Assembly: GCA_907165275.2 (NCBI GenBank)
Contig: OU015652.1
Coordinates: forward strand, 9,253,001 to 9,317,000
Reading direction: 5' to 3'
DNA length: 64,000 bases
Source: Zygaena filipendulae
Taxonomy: Eukaryota > Arthropoda > Insecta > Lepidoptera > Zygaenidae
Shown here: positions 1-13,500 of the stretch, in pieces
How the letters are laid out: every line of letters begins with the position of its first letter
Numbering within the stretch: position 1 is the first letter of the stretch
Made by a program: the position numbers and the translations under genes
Notes under the pieces: model-generated
The model's input: only the letters and a program-made list of their open reading frames with translations
Told to the model about the DNA's origin: nothing
Database searches by the model: none

Positions 1-3000
1 ATAGGAGAAATAAATAATGACCGAGCAATTATGTAGTTAAGAATTTTCCCGTTGAATTGTGAATGAAATATGCTAGATATACTTACCTACTTTTTTAAGA
101 TTTAGAAAATAATACGGAAACATCGATTGCGAGACGACACTATCACAACACAAAGTTATAAATTGTTAGACTAAAAAATTGTGCCAAGAATCAAGAAATC
201 TCTCAACAATCATAACAAATGGCTATAGGTAGTACATGTGCAGTTGTATATTTTGACGTCAGAATTTCACATCTAGTTTATCTGTGATTTGGTACATACT
301 AGTATATCAACATAATTTGTAGTGTGTTTTGTAACTACCTATTTATTTTAGACGTTTTATTTATAATTCTGAAATTTTTGTTTACCCATTTCAGCAGCAT
401 CGGTCCAACATCGCGATTCGTAGTAAATTGTGTAACTATTTATAAACAAAAATACTCTTAGATGCGATTGTTTTCGAATTAGGACTATAAATAAATAAAA
501 TTCAAAATTCGATTCAAAATCCAAAAGCTGTTTATTACTTAGGATTGGTTGTTACAATCACTTATAAATCGTCAGCAGGTTCTTAGAACTATAAATTACC
601 GTCAGTTCGGAATACGTCCCCTGCGGAGAAGAACTGACAAGAAACTCTGCGTGGCTGTTAATATTTCTGGCTTATCTCAAATATACAGGACTTCAGGTAT
701 TTCTCTTACCTTTATTTTTCTATATAATAGTAGGTACCTAACAGTTTTAAAAAAGCAATTTGTACGTTAACTTTATATTATTATGTGCTCCTTATCTCAC
801 CCTAGTTTTTCTATGTGGGTCAAGCATAACGCAATAATTAATATTCTACTTTAAGGTCCGTAGTTATTTAAAATCGCTACTCGAGAGCCGGTCACTTATC
901 AAGATAACGTCCGCTTCGCTCATTAAACCTCAAAATGAAGAAAATAAAGTTAGACTTTACTTAGGTATAATGAATTTTCGAAATTTCGCGAATGGATTGC
1001 TTTGGATTTGGACTGCTTAGAAATTAATAAAATTCGGTTGAAAAGGATACTGTACGTACCATGTGCCTACTCATTAGTACACCCGCGTGAATTTTTACAT
1101 TAGATACTTCTAAAACTTTTTGCCGATATAAAAGTAGCTATTCTGTATAAGTCCAAAACATTTCAGACATAATATATAAATTATCCTTTGTGATGAACAT
1201 CTAAATCTGTTCAGCCGTCGTGAAACATTCATATGTCAAAACTACCACGTAGGTAATTACTAATTTAATAGTATAATAATAGAAAATACAAATAATGCAT
1301 CATGTAGTTCCAACTATTGTGTTTTTTCATTATTATATAATAATAATCTGGTGTAGAGATAGTCTTGTTAGCACGGCAGAGCTAAGCTTAGGCTGATTAG
1401 AAAAAAAAAACTAACTAAACTCCGTCTTTTGATGGGCTTCACGGTTCTATGTAGTCTGTTACAAAATATACGCAGTAAGTTGAAATAATATTAAAGCTTT
1501 AATGTAAAAAATCAATTACTTGATGTGTTATCTTGACTTGTGTTTTTGGAACACTAGCTTGCCTTCTCATTTATGTAACAGATTGATTATACCATACTAC
1601 CTGTCCCGCGCGGTTTCACCCGCTATAATTTTGAAGCTCCCGCGGAATTGTTCCATACGAACTTTGCAACCCCTTTTCATCCCCTTAGGGGTTGAATTAA
1701 CAAAAATCCTTTCTTATCGGATGCCTACGTCATACAAACGACACATCGCTCTAGAGTCTAGAGTCTAGGTGTATTTCTATGGCTACCACAAATTCTATCC
1801 ATGAACTTCTTATTGTGTTTGGCTGTCTATGGCTTATTTTCTTTGCCTTAGGTAGATACATTTATGAGTAGATACATTAATGCCCTTGTGCACAAAATTC
1901 GATTTTGTGCAGCCTATATCCTGCACAAACAAGCACTTTCCGAGCATGAGAAGTGAAAACGTAATTTTCAGCCTTTATGTGAAGACAGTAAATATACGTA
2001 CAATGATGAGTTTGCACTTATTTCGTATGTTTGAGTTGAGTCTTTGTCGACTAGACAATGGACTAGACCCTCATTAAACATGCATTACGTTTACTTGAAT
2101 AACGTCTGCGGTGTGCCGGCTCTAAATACACTACTAAAATTAATAATTTCCATCCTATTTTATTTATAAGTTGTTAGTAAAAATACTCAAATACCTGCTT
2201 ACTTGGTAAGATAATTCGTTTAAGACCGTTGACTTATGTCGAACGATTTAGTTCGTCCGCAGGTCAGATATACTCATCCATACAAATAAACGCGCAATTA
2301 CCGATTATAAAATGTTTTACTACATTTCGAACACAAGTAGTTAGTTTTGCTTTCTCTGGGGATGTTTTTAAGATCTTTCCTACACTGCCCTACAATAGGT
2401 ACTTTCAATAGAGCAGAACCCAAGCAAGATTATCCCAATTCTACGATCCATTATACCTATTAAAGCTCCGGAAATTATAAGCATGCTTTGTTGTCTGCCA
2501 ATTAATTATTTAGCTGAGAGTTCTTCGTTGATATTGTTGGGCATTTAGTTTTTGTAGCCCCATTTGTAATTTTATCGTGACATTACGGGCAGTTATATAA
2601 AGTTTGACCTTTTAGGCTGAGCATTTTTTTTTGTTTCCTCGCAAGCAGTTAAACAGAACTTAATATTATTATCATCTATAAGTACCTACATAAAAATGAA
2701 ACTGAAGTGTCTGTTCGTAAATCAAAATTAACAGCTTTTTACTAAATGCTTATGTAAGTATACAGTCCTTACATAAAAAAATCTAACCTAACCTAACCTC
2801 TGAAATGGCTGGACTGATTTTAACGCGACTTTTACTGGCAGATAGCTCATGTTATAAGGAGTAACTTAGGCTACTTTTTTTTTAGAAAAAAATTGTTTCT
2901 GCGGGAATTATGAACCTCGCGCGGGTGAAACCGCGGGGCACATGCTGCTAGTCCCTTATATCTAATATAGTGTATAAACTCTAGCTTGTTATGAAAGTAG

Positions 3001-3867
3001 GTAGGTACATAATAGGAACTATTATCTTCTGTTTGTTGTTAAGTAAGAAATTCTATGTACATTACTAAAATGAAGAAAAAATTAAGATTTTGTCAGAAAC
3101 GTAGAAAGTACACAGCCATGTTTTAGTTTTAGTGATGTGAACTTGTGTGTGAAAACTGCCAAGTTACAATATGCTTCTATAAAATAAATTTGAGGATTAT
3201 CTACAGAACTTAGCACCTATTTAGATCTCAATTCCTTTGTCGGCAAAGTCGAGAACCAAGCATATTCTTAGTACTGAACTTGGTTTCCACTTTCCCATTT
3301 ATGTTTTTGATAGGATGCATATTGATTGGTTTTAACGATTAAAAAAGACTAAATGATTTTTTTAACCTAATTAATAAATTTCTGTTATTATTTTAATGTT
3401 TACTCGAATTTCTACTTACTTTAATTTAAAGTTTGTTATCTTGTTTATTGGAACTGTTGATAACTGGAAATCTTTATAGCTGTTAGCGAGAATTGCATTT
3501 TAATATTGTTTAACTTTGACGTGATTGTTGTCAACTACACTGGGGTTAACATCCACTCTAGGAGGCGACGTTGATAGCACTTTCATTCATCCGGAAATTA
3601 CTTCACTAACTCTCCCCTTTGTGGTCGATATAAACACTTAACGCTTCTCTTACAAACTGCCCCTATATAAACAAAATATGGAAAACAGATACCTAATAGT
3701 ACGGGAGATACCGATGCTAATTCGGGATTAACTCGAGCGTCGTTGGGACCTATAGGGTTTTGAAGATTAGGAGGTATAAACAAAATAAGTTTATATGATG
3801 TTTTTTTATTCACCGGTGGGTTTAGCTTCTACTGGCTTTCAAAAATGTAAAAAAAATAGTAACACGG

Positions 3868-4689
3868 AAATACTCGAGTGCGTCAGATATTGTAGTTTAG
3901 ATACTCCAAAATGTCTCTGATATAGAAAATATATTCACCTGCCGATTTGCGTGGTAGGGGTGGCCATTCGGAAGGGGAGAAAATGAAAAAAAATAAAAAT
4001 TACTCCAGCGCGTCAGATATTCAAAGGGGATGTTAAGTGAACCCTAAAAATGCTCCCCTTTGAAAATCTGACGATTTGGAGGTGACGCAAGGTAGTAGCG
4101 AATTTTCGAAAATGCAAAAAAATCTCAATTTTGAAATACTCGAGCGTGCCAGATTATTTTACAGAAGGTTCAGCTTGCAGTCCAAGTTATGTTGCCTAAA
4201 AATCTGACAATAATTTTGAGGGATATTATTAATCTGACTGCTAGAAACAAAAATTATGATTGATTTTTAAGATTTTCTTTATTTCTGACGTAAGTTTAAT
4301 AACTTTATGAGCTATTTCTTATTCACAAAAAACACACTTTATATTTCTATGAAATATGTAAAAGCTCACAAAATATTATTCACAAAAGTAACTTTAAAGT
4401 ACAAACAAGCCAGAGAGTCTTACATATAATAACATGAACGCGTTGTTTTGTGATGAGCTATAAAGTAAAATGGCGTCATGGCGACGGACAGCAGCGTGGG
4501 AATGGTATGAGAGAGTCAGAGATACACAAAAAGTGAAAGGGAGAGGCGCGGAGCGGAGCAATACACCTACCTACTTTGAACGCTACTTTTTTGAAGTCTA
4601 TTAAAATTGTATAGGTCAGATTATTCATATACACACTTCTCAGCATGTAATGAACCCACCATATCTTAATCTGACGCGCTCGAGTATTT
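3868..4689. repeat. Composite repeat with AATACTCGAGCGCGTCAGAT motif
   Basis: The motif occurs directly at 3868-3890, 3999-4020 and 4134-4156 and in inverted orientation at 4667-4689, so the outermost copies face each other like terminal inverted repeats. Shorter ATCTGAC motifs recur inside (about 4065, 4200). No coding remnant is seen. It is probably a non-autonomous DNA transposon with subterminal repeats; the superfamily is unknown. Confidence 0.6.
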
Positions 4690-5344
4690 CGAGTTATCGA
4701 TTTTTTTACTAATCTGATCGGTTATCCTAGACGCACCCACCAGTGTAGAGGGCCTATATTTGGTGGAAGTACTCAACATGGTGCAAGGTACCCCCTTTAT
4801 GTTTATTTGACGCGCTTTAGCAAATCCACAAATCCCCTCTTGGGCTCCCGTATTATAAGTATTGCTCGTTATTTCAAGATTCTCTGTATCTTGTCGTACC
4901 AAGAACGCATTAGAAACGTCTGCAACTTAACGTAGATTAGAAACTTTTGAATATTTATTGGAAGTTGTTGAATTTACATCAGTCAGTATGGTTCTTTATT
5001 TAGTTTTCTCTAATGTCTTTCAATCGTTAACACCGTATGAGTAGGTGACTAGGTCTTGCTCTGTATTGTCTTGTATGAGGATGGACTAGTTCAAATAAAT
5101 GACGTGAACAACCGTTAGGTACATAGTCAACAGGCGTTAACGACCAGTCGCAGGCGCCACGGCATTAATCATCTTAATAAAGTTGAAACATTTTTTTTCA
5201 CGAATATATAATTTGCACTAGAAAAAAGATCGTCTTAAAACTATTTTGATTATAATAAAAAATTATAAATTATGTTGTACGAGTGGTGAAATTTATTTAG
5301 GTTACTTTATCGAAATTCGCAACCATTAATTCAGGCTGATTTTG

Positions 5345-5474
5345 AATATATGTTTAAAAATGTTTTACTAATAGAATGCTACAGTGTTCTTGAGTGTCAT
5401 AGGGTACTTGTTATCCTGGAATTTCCACGAGAACTCCGAAATTATCGCCGATTACACCGCGGGGGCACAGCTAG
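5345..5474 (+). mobile_element. Helitron-like repeat, 3' part
   Basis: It has GAGTGTCATAGGGTACTTG, GAGAACTCCGAAATTATCGC and CACCGCGGGGGCACAGCTAG. The 5' part is diverged. Confidence 0.65.
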
Positions 5475-5880
5475 TACGATATTAATTCAATGATGAAAAG
5501 TGTTTTAGCTTCATTTTCTGTTCTCAAAATTGACACAAAATGAAGGCCGCTTGTAAACCAAAGATTTGCATGCGTCAGAAAAACATTCTTTTGTAATACC
5601 TAGGTAGGTAATAGGTATCCATCAACAAATATAAATTTTGTGTATGGTATATCTATTGCTAATGTCGTGAGTGACTTGACTGACTGCCTATAAAGTGGTG
5701 TCAGATTACGGGGGTGAAGTCGGCCGGTGTCTGCCGCCTCGATGTCCGATGGTCACAACACAACGTACGTAATCGATAGAGATTATACATCAAACACGCC
5801 CCTGTTGGCACGAGCATAGGTTGTGTCTATTAATTTTGCTAAGTACGCCAATCTGTTACCAAATGACCCAAAGGAAGCCG

Positions 5881-5898
5881 TATATATATATATATATA
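5881..5898. repeat. (TA)n microsatellite
   Basis: Nine uninterrupted TA dinucleotides. No further function visible. Confidence 0.9.
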
Positions 5899-6410
5899 AC
5901 TTGGAGACATTGTCGAGACATCGTTTTCTGGGATCCGCTCCTTACTTCTCGTTAATAATTTCTTTGGACCAATGGGCTAAAGATTAATTTCATCTTAATT
6001 CTGTCTGTGTGTCCGTTTAGTTCTTTTAAACTGCACAACGGATTTTAGTAGTTTTCGCTATCTCACGACAAAAAAGGAGTATTATGTAGGTAGGCACGAC
6101 GCTGGGAAATTACTGCGCGAACTAAGTTCCGAGCAAAGTCAGCAAATAATATTAAAAATAAAAAAACACTGGTTTTTTATCATTTTAAAAATAAAAAAAT
6201 AAATTGATCAATAAAAAGTCTGCTTTTTTAATAAACGTCTGTACCCAGTTAGCTGATCGTTAAAAAAAAACAAATTCATTAATATTTTATAGTTTATTGC
6301 TTTGCGTAACCAACAAGGTTTTCGTGTGAGGATAGATTAAATAAATAAAGTAGGTATTCCACAAGAGTCGCGTATAAACTAATATTAGATCTCTCTTTTT
6401 TATTGAAATA

Positions 6411-6545
6411 CTAGCTGTGCCCCGCGGTTTCACACGCGTGAGTTTTGGGATCAGGAACCTTTGCGGACGCAGGCAGAATAACCTACCAAAGTTTCATCAC
6501 AAGTGGACCAATGGTTTCGAAACGCATGGAGGACAGACATACAAT
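6411..6545 (-). mobile_element. Helitron-like repeat, truncated
   Basis: CTAGCTGTGCCCCGCGGTTT, then GTTTTGGGATCAGG and a shortened body ending near GGACAGACATAC. Confidence 0.65.
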
Positions 6546-7100
6546 TCAAACATTCATTTTTATTTATAAAAAATTTAAAACAATATTGACTTGAGTCTTG
6601 ACTGACTTAAAAGTTCCTCATAAGCTTCCACGGCATCCTATTAAACCCTTGGTTTCTCCTTTCCGTACTACTGCGTAAGTCAAAACTTTCCGATTTTAAG
6701 ACTGAGCTTCAATTATACATAAAGTTATGGTTTTTTAATGTTATTATTTATACGTACCTACGTTCTGCAAGTTTCTGCACGGAAAATTTTAATTTTAATA
6801 AAGGTGCGTTCTTAACTTCTTATTGTCTTTCGTACCATTTTAAGTTTTGATTTAAAAGAATTAAAAAAATTTAATGTAAAATTAGCGTAAACATGTTGAT
6901 TGTAGTTACTAAATCATAGGTATTATAAAAAAATGTTGCGAAATAAAAACCAGTTTATGCATACGTACCTATTGCTATATAACTATACGTATTTCTAACA
7001 GCGATAGATTGAAAATATTAATATTATATATAATTATAAACATACTATAATAACGTTTATTTCTCTACAAACAATTTCATGATTTATTACTATATACCTA

Positions 7101-7313
7101 CTACTGTTTCCCGCGGTTTCACCCGCGATAATTTCGGTATTCCCGCGGGAATTGTGGGACAAAAAATACCTTATGTCCCGCAATTCCCGCGACAAATTTA
7201 CCCCTGACAATGTGTATACAAAATTTCATGATGATCGGTTGAGCCGTTAAGGCGTGATAGCGTAACTGACAGACAGACAGTTACCTACTTTCACATCTAT
7301 AATACTAGTAGGG
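7101..7313 (-). mobile_element. Helitron-like repeat, near full length
   Basis: CTACTGTTTCCCGCGGTTTC through CAAAATTTCATGATGATCGG to ATCTATAATACTAGTAGGG. Confidence 0.72.
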
Positions 7314-10078
7314 ATGATAACAACAATTTATCTTTTGGATACCGGAGGAGGGAAACTAAGCAAAGCCTGTGAAGGTGAAAACATTGTTGCAATCTTCAAC
7401 GTCTAATTTCTGTCCTTTGACATTGAGAGTGGCGTTGGAAGTAATTAAACCTAATTTTAGCGTACCTATATGTACTAGTATAGTATTATATTATCTGTAC
7501 TTAGTATAATATATTGTGTGGAATGGGTATTTGGATTTATATTGGTGTTACTTAGGATGTACGGGGTAACTATTTATTGAGCATCGACAGTCCAAACACG
7601 TCCGATTGCGCAACGCAACGGGGCCCGGGGTCGTCGCTCGTCTGTCGCGTCGCGTCGTGGGCGTCACGTGCGCGTCACATCGCCATTTCCACCAGCCAGG
7701 AAGTCGAGTGCGCCTGATCCTTTTTAGCTAAACTGTGCTGTGAGAAGGCGAGGCGTGGTAAAGTCGATGCGACATTCGTTTTTATGACAGTTTAAAACCC
7801 GTGCCTAATTAAAAACTTGAAACTGCCAATCGCCTTGTTATTACTGAACTTCACTCGGGATACAGTAAAGAAATAAAGAACGAATCTACAAAAAGAAAAA
7901 AAAAAAACACTTTAAAAATATTAAGTAGGCAGGTATACACTTGTCGTAGAAAAAAAAGCTAAATAAAACCTACACAAAACCAACACCGTTGAAAATGTGT
8001 GCGATTTAAAATTTCCCGAGATGTTAATAATATAGCAGTCAATTGGTCTAATTTTTCTCCTTAACTAACGACCGACATGAAAAGAAAATGCGTTGTGTTG
8101 GGTGCTTGCGCATCGGACATCGGTATCATTTGTCTCTGTTGTGGTCACAGTTCAAACCTAACCTAGCGTGGGGAAACTTAGAGTGCGCCCAATTACATAT
8201 TACAAAACAGCGGCGTTTTCTTTTCTTGGGTAAATACAAAACGCTGACCATTTGGCTGCGACATATAATTAAGACAATGGGTATTATGTGCGAAAGTGTT
8301 AAAAAACAAACATTACGTGTCTATCGTTTTGCCGATTTTTAAGCTGACACGGAGCAAGCGAGATTTTTCGTACATGATATTGTTGGATAGTGGATACTCT
8401 TTCTCTCGATAGTTAATTTCTGAAAGAATCCCGAGGTAGTCTGTGTCGGAAGTAAAACCGCGATCACTGCCGGTATACATATAATTAAAATCGGCATTTT
8501 TTAAATTATAATTTATAGCCTCTAGGTACAATTCTAAACTTATTTTTTGGACTAAATCAACTAAATTCATTATCAGTTAGTAGGTAACATTAGAAATAAA
8601 TAATTAAAAAAGAGTTTTTTAATTTTTGTAGTCCAAAAAAACTATTAATTTAAAATTAATTTTGTGTATCAAGTATTAGGTAAGATTAATGTTACCATTA
8701 ATTAAGGGTACCTGTAAATATTAGAAACATGTGAAAGCTCGCTTGATATAACATGTATAATATGTATAGGTACAACTTGATGTAGGTACGATAAAGTAAT
8801 AAGATAACGGCAAAAAATATGTTATATTTACCTACCTACTCGTATTTAACCCTATGTGTAATTTGCTAATGAATGAACAAGAGCCAAGACGTGTGTACAT
8901 TATGTGACAATAATTAAATTACAAACTGGTCTTTCATACACGGATAGCTTAATAGATATGACTGTGTTAACGCACTTAACAGATGTGTTAGTAATATTTT
9001 TTATTAAGTAATTGATGTAATATTGTATTTTACGTAAGTGGGTAATTGTTGTTTAAAAATAAAATTAGCTAATGAAAAATTCGTGTTCCGAATAAACATA
9101 AATTTTATTTTAGCAAACCAAATAATGGCAACTGGCCACCTAATTATTCTGTTGCGTGGTTGCGAACAGTTAGTTTTAGTTTTCGTAATTCTGTTTGAGA
9201 AGGTACTTAGTTTAATTAGCACATTGTTTATTATCTGCATGGATTCTGTTCCACATAAATCCGTAACATTATAGGTACTTCTCATCTTTTGTTTGCCGCG
9301 TTACAACGGGCCAATAATTCGATTAGGTACAGAGTCTGTATACTGTACGCCCATACGCTAACAAACCCTTTGGTTTACGTTGGAGGGTTGGCTTGCCGGT
9401 AAAAGAGCTTACGTCGAAACCACTTACAGCTTCAAATATTAGAGGATTAAAGACCTTCGTCACCAACACAAACAGGTAATGGACGCGACGAGCGCTCCGT
9501 CTGGGATTAGAAACCCAACAAAGTGTGACGCGAAGTATTTTCGTTATTGCGTTTTAGTTAAATGATGTTTACTAAGCTTTTTTCTTTTTTCTGCTGTTGT
9601 CATAATATCTGAAATCTGAGCTTGAACAAAGGAGGCGTCAACTCGGGCAAGCTTTGCAAAGGTCAAAGGGTACCGAGCGAGATTGACACAGATTTAACTA
9701 TTATCGGTAATTTATATTACATTACATTATGTATATTTTTACATTATATAATATATTAAGTATATAGCATTATTAATATTTCAAAATCAAATACTTTTGA
9801 TTACCTATAGGTAATGATAAAATGTATAATTATTTACAATGAATAAACAGTAAATTATTTATGTATATGTTATTTAGATCACAAAATGTATAGGTAAATA
9901 TTATATTGGTCTTCTGGTAGATACCTACCCATAATATCTGCTCGGTGTGGGACTAGGTGGCGCTGTGTGATAATGTCCAATATTATTATTATTGTTAGTA
10001 CCTCTACTCACCTTGTCTACAATATACATAGGTATCTATACTATACTACTTAATTTATTATAATAAAAGAGTATAATT

Positions 10079-10172
10079 GGCTTGTTTCCAGTGTATGAAA
10101 ATCAAAATTCTATTTAGTCCGTCTTGTAGATTAAGAAAAAATATCGGACACTAGGTATTTTTTAAATTAAAG
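10079..10172. mobile_element. MITE family A fragment
   Basis: GGCTTGTTTCCAGTGTATG and AGTCCGTCTTGTAGATTAAG match the left end of the family, then the sequence passes into a Helitron-like variant (10180-10392). Confidence 0.6.
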
Positions 10173-10383
10173 TTTTAAAATTTCTTTTCCGTCTGTCTGT
10201 CTGTTCGCGATAACCTTCGAATCTGCTGATCGGATCGTCATGCGGTTTTCACAGGTAGATAAAGCTTAGTCTGGTGCAACATAATATATAGGCATTGTTT
10301 TATTTAAATCGGATGTCGGGAAAAAAAGTTGTTACATATAAGTATAAAACGTTTCATGCGTGTAAAATCACGGGGCACAGATA

Positions 10384-10423
10384 GTTTATAATATACCTAG
10401 TTAATGCTAGGTATATTATAAAC
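10384..10423. repeat. Perfect 17-bp inverted repeat
   Basis: GTTTATAATATACCTAG is followed by a 6-nt loop and its exact reverse complement. The hairpin ends 58 bp before the 3' splice site of rut exon a. It may be the tail of the adjacent repeat (10180-10392) or a chance palindrome. Confidence 0.75.
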
Positions 10424-10481
10424 AATAAGAAAATACCAAGTTAGCTTAATTGATGATGTGTTGAATTTCCTTTTGTTTTAG

Positions 10482-10593
10482 CATTTTGTTCGCTGACATC
10501 GTCGGCTTCACAGTGCTGGCGTCCCAATGCCCGGCGCAGGAGTTAGTGCGATTGCTCAACGAATTGTTTGGGCGATTCGACCAACTAGCTACT
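10482..10593 (+). CDS. rut: rut exon a: start of C1a catalytic domain
   Basis: The exon starts in phase 2 after 'ttttgttttag' and ends before 'gtaaga'. It encodes 37 residues, beginning [15 protein letters not shown]. The Asp in FADIVGF is one of the two Asp that bind the catalytic metal ions in class III cyclases. The single leading base completes a codon from an exon upstream of this window or not recognised in it, so the gene is incomplete at its 5' end here. Confidence 0.95.
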
Positions 10594-13500
10594 GTAAGAA
10601 TTACTATAATATTACAAGCTTTTATTTAACTTCAATGTTCGTATGTAAGTTGTCCAGACTTGAAAAAAAAAAATCAACCACTTATTGATAGATATCCGAT
10701 TGAGATGAAGACATAACATGCACGTTCGGAGCCAATTTAATGCAGTAGTTATTATATGATGATGGTGGTGATACCACAGACCAAATAAATTAACTAGAGA
10801 GGACATCTAGGCGGGGTAGATGCGCCACGGTTGCAAAGGAAGTTAGAGCAAAGTATGCTCTAACTTGCCCAAAACTTTATTTCGCTGCCATCCCAAGTAC
10901 CTATATTTACCACCATATTCCCAAAACTGTGAATTTGAAAACAGTCGACTAAGTAAAAACATAACCATAAAGAGTTTAATACATTTCTTTACTTTAATGA
11001 ACGTTTTAGTGCGTGATGAATAGTATTGTGTGGGAAAATCACCTGGCGACACTGGTTTTCATCTGTTTTCATAGTATATGAAAACTCTCTCTCTCTCTCT
11101 CTCTGTTATTTTTTGTTCTGTGGGTGGTACCATCGAGATGCTCTGATGATGGAGTCGAAATGTAGAGCCTGGAACTTGATCGTCGTGTTTGGGCTCGTCA
11201 TTACACATGATAAAGATTGTTCAAAAAAATATATATAAACCTACCTACTTTTTATCTATAATGGTTCTACTTGATTTATTCGTTAGTATTATCTTAAATT
11301 CTTATTAAAATCACAGACACTTATTTAGTAAGTAGACACGTTAGTTATCAATAAGTGCAGACTTTCGCTGGCGTGTGGTACCTTGACGATCGAGTTGTTT
11401 CTTAAGACAGGCGAGTTGTTTCTCATGAGTTAATCTGTAGATAATATCACTATCATAAAACTAATAAAAACGAAACATAAGTAGGTACTCAGTTGAAACT
11501 TATTGAGATTTATAAGATTAAGTTATTTAATTCGTAAGAGTCAGTCCACTCTCCAATCGCATTCGCATCAACACATCGGTGCAGTGTCAGTGCACTATAG
11601 TGCCCTAACTATTCAATGCATTTTGTCTGGGCAAAGCATGCTTTTGCCACGATTTCTACACTGTATCCGAGTGTGTGCATTCTGCATAGATGTTCGAAGC
11701 ACAGAGGGCCAATTCTGTTTACGCAATACATTAAACCGCACAGCTCCTATCGTTAAGGGTCTCACGCACCCTTGTTGCGACAACCGATACGAGTAGGCGA
11801 GTATCAACCTAAGTAGGGAGATCCTTTTCAGTGCATAAGCTTTGCGTTTTTTTGCGTAGTAGTTTGATTGTGACGTCATTGTGCAGGAGAACCACTGCCT
11901 CCGCATCAAGATCCTGGGTGACTGCTACTACTGTGTGTCGGGTCTGCCGGAGTCGCGGTCCGACCACGCGCGCTGCACCGTAGAGATGGGACTCGACATG
12001 ATCGATGGCATCGCGTGAGTGACACACACATGACACACATATTGACTATTGTAGTTGAGATTGCTGGCTTAGTAACAATAACACGTGGGTGCGCGGAATT
12101 ATTTAAAAATGGGATAGCATTAATAAATTATCGAATTAGAATTCAAACGGTACCTTTCCGCGAATCGTGTAAAAGGTATTCAACTTAAGTGTTTAGGGGT
12201 CGATTAAACAACGTACCCCTTGACGACCTGAAATTTATTGTATTAAATAATTCATGTTCTTTGAAAATCACAATGAAATCGTGCACAAGTTTTCCGATAA
12301 ATTAATAATGTAGGCTGGCGTGTAAACGGTTGGTGATGGGCGCGGGGGGTGGGCGCCGGGCGGGCGGCGCGGCGCGTACGTGCGCATCGGGGCATGTCGC
12401 TGATACGTGCTTATCTGCACATTGGCTCATCAAAGGAGCATAGCTAAATATATTCTTTGTGATCGTAGCCACGAGCGACACCGCCGGCCGGTGGTGACCA
12501 CAGAGAAAATAATATTTTAACTAGAGAAGACATGTAGACGGAGCAAGCGGGCCACGGTTGCAAAGGAACTTAGAGCAAATGCTCTTACTTTTCCAAAACT
12601 TCCTTTTTTTGGCATCCCAAGTATATTTTCCATAATATTTCCAAAACTGTGAATATTGAATACATTGGCTAAGTGTAACAACGTGACCAAACGGCATTTA
12701 ATACATTTACTAGCTGTGCCCCGTGGTTTTACCCGCGTGAAACGCTTTTGTGTAAGAACTTTTTTCCCCGACGTCCGATTTAAATGAAACCAAACTTATA
12801 TGTTGCTCTAAACTATGCTTAAGCTACCTGTGAGAACCGCATGATAATCCATTCAGTAGTCTCAGGATTAGCGTGAACAGATACGCGGATTTTACTCTTT
12901 TATTATAGCAATACTAACGATAGTGAATGTTGTTTTGCGTGATGAATAGTTTTGTGTATCTAAGTCACCCGGCGACACTTGTTCTCATTTCTTTTCATAC
13001 TGAGTTGATCTTCTAACTGTTCTGTGGCAGCGACCACCGCCACGTCCTGGCCCTCCGCAAGGGGTCGACCCGTGAAGGTCAGCACGCTCGTTCACGTATC
13101 AGAAATATTACACGGAGTGTTGTTGTCGTGTGTTACGCAATACAATGTGGACTCTTTCATTAGAAGACGGTGGATTCTTTCATTGCAATGTAATGACTAC
13201 ATTTTTTTTATCACGATTGAACTGAGATCGAGTAGGCATTTTTATGGAATAGAATAGAAATAAAAGTTTTCACTTCAGTAGCTCAAACATGTAGGTTTTG
13301 CTGTCTGAAATCAGTGAGCAAAATGCGATTTTGCTCACTGAGTGAGACAAAGTAACTTTTTAATTTTTGTTTTCAGAAAACCGCGAATATCTTATTCAGC
13401 CTTGGGTTAGTCATACAATTCGAAACCGCCATTAGAAAGAGAGAGAGACAAAGACCAGCCCTTTCGAGGTTCCGATTTTGAATTCAACCTCAAAGACAAA

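Larger units (their letters stand above)
1..10481. other. Upstream intron of rut (inferred), repeats only
   Basis: The stretch lies between unseen 5' exons and the first visible exon. It holds Helitron-like repeat copies (about 1590-1750, 2756-2951, 5345-5474, 6411-6545, 7101-7313, 10180-10392), a composite repeat (3868-4689), a TA microsatellite (5881-5898) and a CpG-rich patch near 7570-7700. I see no cyclase exon here. A 60-85 codon open frame on each strand around 8088-8570 has no recognisable similarity. Confidence 0.7.
10594..11886. other. rut intron a-b
   Basis: This 1.3-kb intron contains a MITE of the CCACAGA family (10774-11123) with a CT microsatellite near its right end. A non-coding stretch of normal composition lies at 11500-11800. 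A TGACGTCA octamer precedes the acceptor. Confidence 0.8.

Noticed and set aside
2781..2798. (CCTAA)n telomere-like repeat
   Set aside because: Only about three units, inside a Helitron-like copy; too short to mean an interstitial telomere.
8313..8570. 85-codon minus-strand frame near the CpG-rich patch
   Set aside because: Reasonable amino-acid mix but no recognised family and no supporting signals; left as unexplained.
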